Assembly (NCBI GenBank): GCA_934754775.1
Contig: CAKVIM010000004.1
Location: 62,001 to 126,000 of the forward strand
From: an uncultured Candidatus Melainabacteria bacterium
GTDB taxonomy: Bacteria > Cyanobacteriota > Vampirovibrionia > Gastranaerophilales > Gastranaerophilaceae
DNA: 64,000 bases
Reading direction: 5' to 3'
Position 1 is the first letter of the stretch; each line of letters begins with the position of its first letter. The translations under genes and the position numbers were made by a program. The notes below the pieces were generated by a model. The model was not told where the DNA came from and did no database searches. It worked only from the letters and a program-made list of their open reading frames with translations. Below, in pieces: positions 59,639 through 64,000 of the stretch.

Positions 59639-62281
59639 TTAATAGAACTAAGGAATGTATTTAATTTCAGCTTTATTTAATAAATCTGCATAGCCCCAAT
59701 AGAGTGGCGGAAAGTTAGCCCAGATATAATCATTAGCATACCACCACCAATCATCCACATCTGCTTTATTCCATGTTGTGCCACCCTTTGTACCATTAGC
59801 TCTCCAATAGTTTGCCAAAGTACGAAGGAAACCAATCTCAGCTGTTTCAGTTCTGAACTACATTAGCTCATAACCAAAAGATTTGAGTAAGAGAGATGGG
59901 TTCGGCTCTGCAGAATTTTTCTCAGAAAATACTCGTTGGTCATAAGGAATATCTTCAAAATCACCATAAGTTTCATAGAAAGAGGATTTTGTTAAGAGAC
60001 CGTCTTCTCCAATCTTATCTTCATACCATCTGCGGAATTGCATATAGTCTTCTAACGTTTCATTATCAAAAGCAGAAAACCATTCTTTACGTTGTGCCGC
60101 TGTAGCAGTTCCAAGAGAACTAGCATCTCTTGAAGCCGTTGAAGGATAAGTAATTTCTTCATTTTCATATTTTTTGAGAACAGGATAAGGGCAATTTTGA
60201 CTCAAATAATTGAGGGCCGCGGCTCGATAAACTTGATTAAAGTGCTTTCTAAAATCTTCTGATTGATTGTCTTTTCCCCAGTCAAAAGGTCTCGCATCTA
60301 ACCATCTCTTGCCGCCCCAGATATCTTCATCAACAACAGGACTGATATCAATTAATGACCAGCCTGGTGGCAATTGGAACCAATGTCCTGCTTGAATATT
60401 ATCATTGTAGATAAGTTTTGAAGGTTTATATTTAAAGAAGTTCTTTTCTTTCTCTGGATAAGCCTTTTTAAATGCTTGGGTATTCTCCCATTTTGGTTCA
60501 TTTATATTATACAACAAACGGCTTTCAGAGTCAAGAAATAAGGGTAGTATCATTTCTCGATTATGAGTTTCTTTTGGTTCTAAATCACAACCGCATTTAG
60601 CGTAAGGAATTTTATTAAAATCTTTATTTGATATGTCAAAATAATCAAAAGTGTAAAATTGTGGCATACGAGTTATGTTGAAAATAAATTCACCATAATT
60701 TAAGTCCTTATCCTTACGAATATAATCTAGCGGCTTATTAATATAATCATAAACAAAATCTTCATAAGTATAAGTTTCATCAAAGATTGCAAGTTTAGGA
60801 TTAATAGAAATCAACATCTCATTAAATTCTTTATAGCGGTCAAGAATTGCCACTTTAAGAGTTTCCCAATAAAGTTCATTACGCTCATCGTCTGTGATAC
60901 AAAGTTGTCTTAGTTCTTCATAACGATTAGCAAAGTAGATACCTTGCTCATGATTGAAGATGTGACGTGCCGTATTAACAACTTCTCCTACTTCATAGAA
61001 ATCATTGTCATACTCTAATGTGCCGGCCTTCAATTCTCCATTTTCAATCTTATTAAAAAGAAGATTAGATTGCCAATAAAAAGTTTTGATGAAGTGAGCT
61101 AAATGTTCTTGTGGAATTGGTTCTGCTACATAGCAATGTTTTGGATGTGACCATTTCAATTCTCTGAAAGAAGGCTCATAAGAATCTTCTTGCGCTGGCT
61201 CGGCAATTGTAAAATATTTAGTACCATACTTAAATTTCTCATTATCATCAGGGTCGTTTGTTTTAAGACCAATCCAATCTACTGCCTGCTCAATGTTTAA
61301 ACGCTCAACATTGTAGCGACTTATTCTAAAAGTATAGTCTTTTAAGTTGCTTCTAAAATCAGAGGTTAAATTGCCAAGTTTAAGTTCAAAATCAACAGGC
61401 ACATCACCAGGATTATAAACTAAAAGTCTACTACCTATTAAGCCGTTTTGCTTGTTTAAACCTGTGTCCATATTGTAATAATTAACTTTACTATATTGCG
61501 GCATAAAGATAAGTTCTTGGTCGTAGTCTAAAGTAGGAGTAGTAAGTAATTTTGCAGAAACTTCCCACTTAGGAACATTATTCCAATAGTCTCTTACATC
61601 AATTATCATTTTTGGTGCCGCGGCACTATCATAATATAGTTCTCCCCACTAAACTTGCTCAATAGAAGGATAGCCGCCCTTCCAAGGAGTCTTCATATTA
61701 GGAGTCACATTGTAGTGGTCTTTGATTAAACCTTGAAGCATTTTTGGCTGCTTTTCTGCTTTATAAGGATTAACTTCGATTGAGTTCTTATTAATAATAG
61801 ACTGTGGCATTGTACATTTGTAGTAATCCGCCGCTCTAACAACGTACTTATTGAAACAAAAAGCTAAAGGGTGATAACAAATAAAATTAAGAGTTCCTTC
61901 GCCTTTATAAATACGTTGTCCTGTTTCTCTATCTTTAAAACAAACAAATTTAAAATCTGGTGCAGACTTTAATTTTGCTTTATATGTTTTATATGGATGC
62001 TCGTCAAACACAAGGTCTTGAAGTTTATCAGTCGAAAAGAGTTGTGCCATTCTTCTCCAAGTTACCTCATCTAAATCATCAAAAGCCACATTAATTGTAA
62101 ACTCACGAGAGCTATATGTCTAACCAAAGTAATATTTCCCATCGCCGCCCGGCACATCAAGAGTGTAATCGGTAGGAGATGGTAATAAATTTTTGTTATA
62201 ACGATTACTTGAACTAATAACAAGTAAGTGTAGGTCTTTAGAATGAATATTGCCAAATCTAAAACCTAAAAAGTCCTTCAT
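59639..62281 (-). CDS. Distal tail protein (Dit) with long C-terminal extension (recoded)
   Basis: 880 residues with TAG at 59648, 59858, 61649 and 62120. The first 200 residues match the Dit family: MKDFLGFRFGNIHSKDL, LPSPTDYTLDVPGGDGKYYFG-TAG-TYSSREFTI and VAFDDLDEVTWRRMAQLFS. Dit forms the ring that joins the tail tube to the tip. The remaining ~680 residues (acidic and aromatic-rich, e.g. WLDARPFDWGKDNQ, DVDDWWWYANDYIW) are a long extension, seen in Dit proteins that carry receptor-binding or wall-binding modules. Follows the tape measure gene, as in siphoviruses. Confidence 0.85.
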
Positions 62282-62315
62282 TTTCTCACCTCTCATTTAA
62301 TAAAAAGAGGTAAGC

Positions 62316-62339
62316 CTGGGGCTAGTTAATTAGTCCCAG
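62316..62339 (-). terminator. Hairpin between tape measure and Dit genes
   Basis: Stem CTGGGGCTA (62316-62324) with TAGTCCCAG (62331-62339), one mismatch. On the minus strand it is followed after a few bases by CTCTTTTTATT. Probably a partial terminator adjusting tail-protein levels. Confidence 0.62.
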
Positions 62340-62350
62340 ACTCCCTTTTA

Positions 62351-64000
62351 TCACTTTTTCTTAAGGATTACATTTGAACCTGCATATTGTGCCGCGTCAG
62401 CAATATCTTGCTTAACTCTTTCAACTGCTTGGTCTACGTCGTAATCACTTGAAATATTCTCTACATTAATGTGAATTTCAAAGGTTGTATCTCCAACATT
62501 TGTATTAGAGATTTCATTTGTTTGTGTGCGAGGATTATCGAGAAGAGGCAGGTCAGATAGAAGTTTTGCCGCCTCACCGATACGTTTGGTGTCATCTGCA
62601 TTGAGGAAGGCTTCTGGACGAGACTTTGTGCCATCGACCCAAGCTGGACCGGTGTAGTCTACCATACCGCCTTTGGCATATTTTATGAGGTCATATCCTT
62701 TTTTACTTGCAGTTCCACTAAGAAATAATAAACCATTATCTTTCTTTTTTAAAACAAAAGGTATAGGATTCACAGATATATCGTTCATTTCTTCCAATGC
62801 CGAACGCAAAGCCTAAGCTTTTTCTTTATCTGTTGCTCCCTCTATTTCTGGCGTTGTTAAAGGGAATAATGTACTAGTATCAAAATTATCACTATAATAA
62901 TCTTCCGCTTCCTTTTTTCCCCAAACTGATAATTTATTCCATTTAGCTTCGTTAGTTTTCCATCCTCCAACTTTAATTTTTCCACTTAAAGTTCCAGTTA
63001 TACCGCCATAGTTATCAAAAATCTATTCTGCATCTGAATAAGACCCATATTTTTTCAAGAAGCCTGCTTTATCATCTTTATCCCAACTTCTTGCCGCGGC
63101 AATAATAGCTTTACGCTATTCTTCATTCGCCGTAGTATGAGTATCTGTACCGTTTACTGCATCTTTACCCAAAGCATCTTCATAGATTTTCTTTAAAGCT
63201 TTATCAAGCTCTTCGGTCGTATTTTTAAGAGCTTTAGATGCTGCATCACTAGCCTTAATAGCCTCAGTCAGATTATCCTAAGCTTCTTTTAAGCTATTTA
63301 AGGCATCAGTCAGATTATCCTTCGCCGTTTGAACATTTTCGGTAACTTCACTTTGGACTTGGTCTAAAGTGGTCTGAGCAGAAGAAGTCAAAGTCTCTGA
63401 TGTAGTTGAGATTGTATTATTAATATCATCTTGAGTAACTTTTAAAGAAGAATTGAAATCTGTCTAACTTGTAACCAACCAAGACATCTTAGAATCATAA
63501 AGCTCTCTCCAAGAGTCTTCTTCTAATTGAATCTATTCTGCTGACATTGTTGATAAATCAGCAGTGTTTTGGTAGAACCAATCAACAAGGTCTTGAGCAC
63601 TATTAATGTTACTAAGTGCCGCAGTAACCTCTTGCATTAGAACTCCTTCATCTATAAGAGTTTTACGATATTCAATTTCTGCTTCTCTGCTTTCTTGTTG
63701 AAGTTCATACATTTCTTTCAAGCCATCGACAATGTTATCAACTGCATTATCAAGAAGGTCTTGTCTATCATTTTGAACTTCTTTTTGTAAACTTCTGGTA
63801 TCAGCTAAATTACCACCAGAAGTATCTCTCTACATTAAAGAAAGTTTACGTTCTTTGTCTGCTAATTCATTCCAAGAATTTTCTTGGTCTCTCAATTTAC
63901 GTTGTTTTTCAATCGCTTTTTCAAGTTCATCAACGTAATCATTATCAGCTTCTTCCATTGCTTGATATTTATTCTCAAGGTCTGAAATTTCTTGCTCATA
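62351..64000 (-). CDS. Tape measure protein, C-terminal part (recoded, runs off window)
   Basis: About 550 residues of the C-terminus are visible, with TAG at 62813, 63023, 63116, 63278, 63464, 63533 and 63830; the frame is open at the window edge. Long coiled coil (e.g. NLTDALNSLKEAQDNLTEAIKA), followed by the typical tape measure tail GPAWVDGTKSRPEAFLN. TGA stop. The protein sets tail length and enters the cell wall during infection. The TAG codons all fall in helical, Gln-compatible positions (for example LMQRDTSG, AEQIQLEE, KEAQDNL, with Q = TAG). Upstream, tail tube and chaperone genes are expected beyond the window. Confidence 0.85.

Noticed and set aside
1..64000. Occasional stop-codon read-through instead of full recoding
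   Set aside because: Up to 15 TAGs in one gene and TAG at codon 5 would give almost no product at normal read-through rates; no gene uses TAG as its end.
1..64000. TGA also reassigned
   Set aside because: TGA ends at least eleven genes at the expected place, often overlapping the next start codon (6904, 30416, 43029, 47120).
1..64000. tRNA genes
   Set aside because: I saw no cloverleaf-like sequence with a T-loop in intergenic gaps; a proper tRNA search could still find one.

Overview
This window looks like one side of the genome of a large tailed (siphovirus-type) phage of a strictly anaerobic, low-GC, Gram-positive host, most likely a gut Clostridia-type Bacillota. Three things point to this host. 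The ribosome binding sites are AGGAGG-type. The only ribonucleotide reductase is the oxygen-sensitive class III NrdD/NrdG pair. The lysis genes are M23 peptidases. The central fact is that TAG is not a stop codon here. By my count about 74 in-frame TAG codons lie inside some 26 genes, and no gene I can delimit ends at TAG; all end at TAA or, in at least eleven cases, TGA. At conserved positions TAG always falls where glutamine is expected, so the genome reads with genetic code 15 (TAG = Gln). Read with the standard code, many genes, including nearly all tail genes, fall apart into short fragments; the gene limits below are the read-through versions.

Layout. Positions 1-5809, minus strand: tail-fibre-type genes sharing an N-terminal anchor, two of them with S74 intramolecular chaperone domains, led by an HPr-like protein. 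Positions 5902-9787, plus: accessory early genes (P-loop kinase, methyltransferase-like protein, RNase HI). Positions 9877-11488, minus: a two-gene island (GIY-YIG nuclease with C-terminal helix-turn-helix regions, winged-helix protein) next to four helically phased 22-bp repeats and palindromes. Positions 11907-44576, plus: DNA metabolism, with ATP-dependent ligase, VSR/DUF559-like nuclease, NrdD, NrdG, gyrase B and A, an SSB-like protein, a Sak4-like RecA-fold ATPase, PIN-PhoH, DnaB-type helicase, DnaG-type primase, RecJ, DNA polymerase III alpha, ClpP, dUTPase and a RuvC-like resolvase. Positions 44654-47569, minus: small late genes. Positions 47755-48132: one plus-strand gene. Positions 48168-64000, minus: two lysis-type M23 enzymes, two large tail proteins, a Dit-type distal tail protein and the C-terminal part of the tape measure protein, which runs off the window.

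The replication genes are full of self-splicing elements. I infer seven group I introns (three in nrdD, two in gyrB, two in dnaB), two of them carrying HNH endonuclease genes, and one LAGLIDADG intein in DNA polymerase. The exon joins restore conserved protein motifs exactly. Transcription of the plus-strand region is driven by thirteen near-consensus sigma-A promoters, all with a 17-bp spacer. In several cases the -35 box lies in or right against the 3' arm of the preceding terminator hairpin. I found no tRNA, suppressor tRNA or release factor in the window, so the factor that decodes TAG must lie elsewhere in the phage or in the host.
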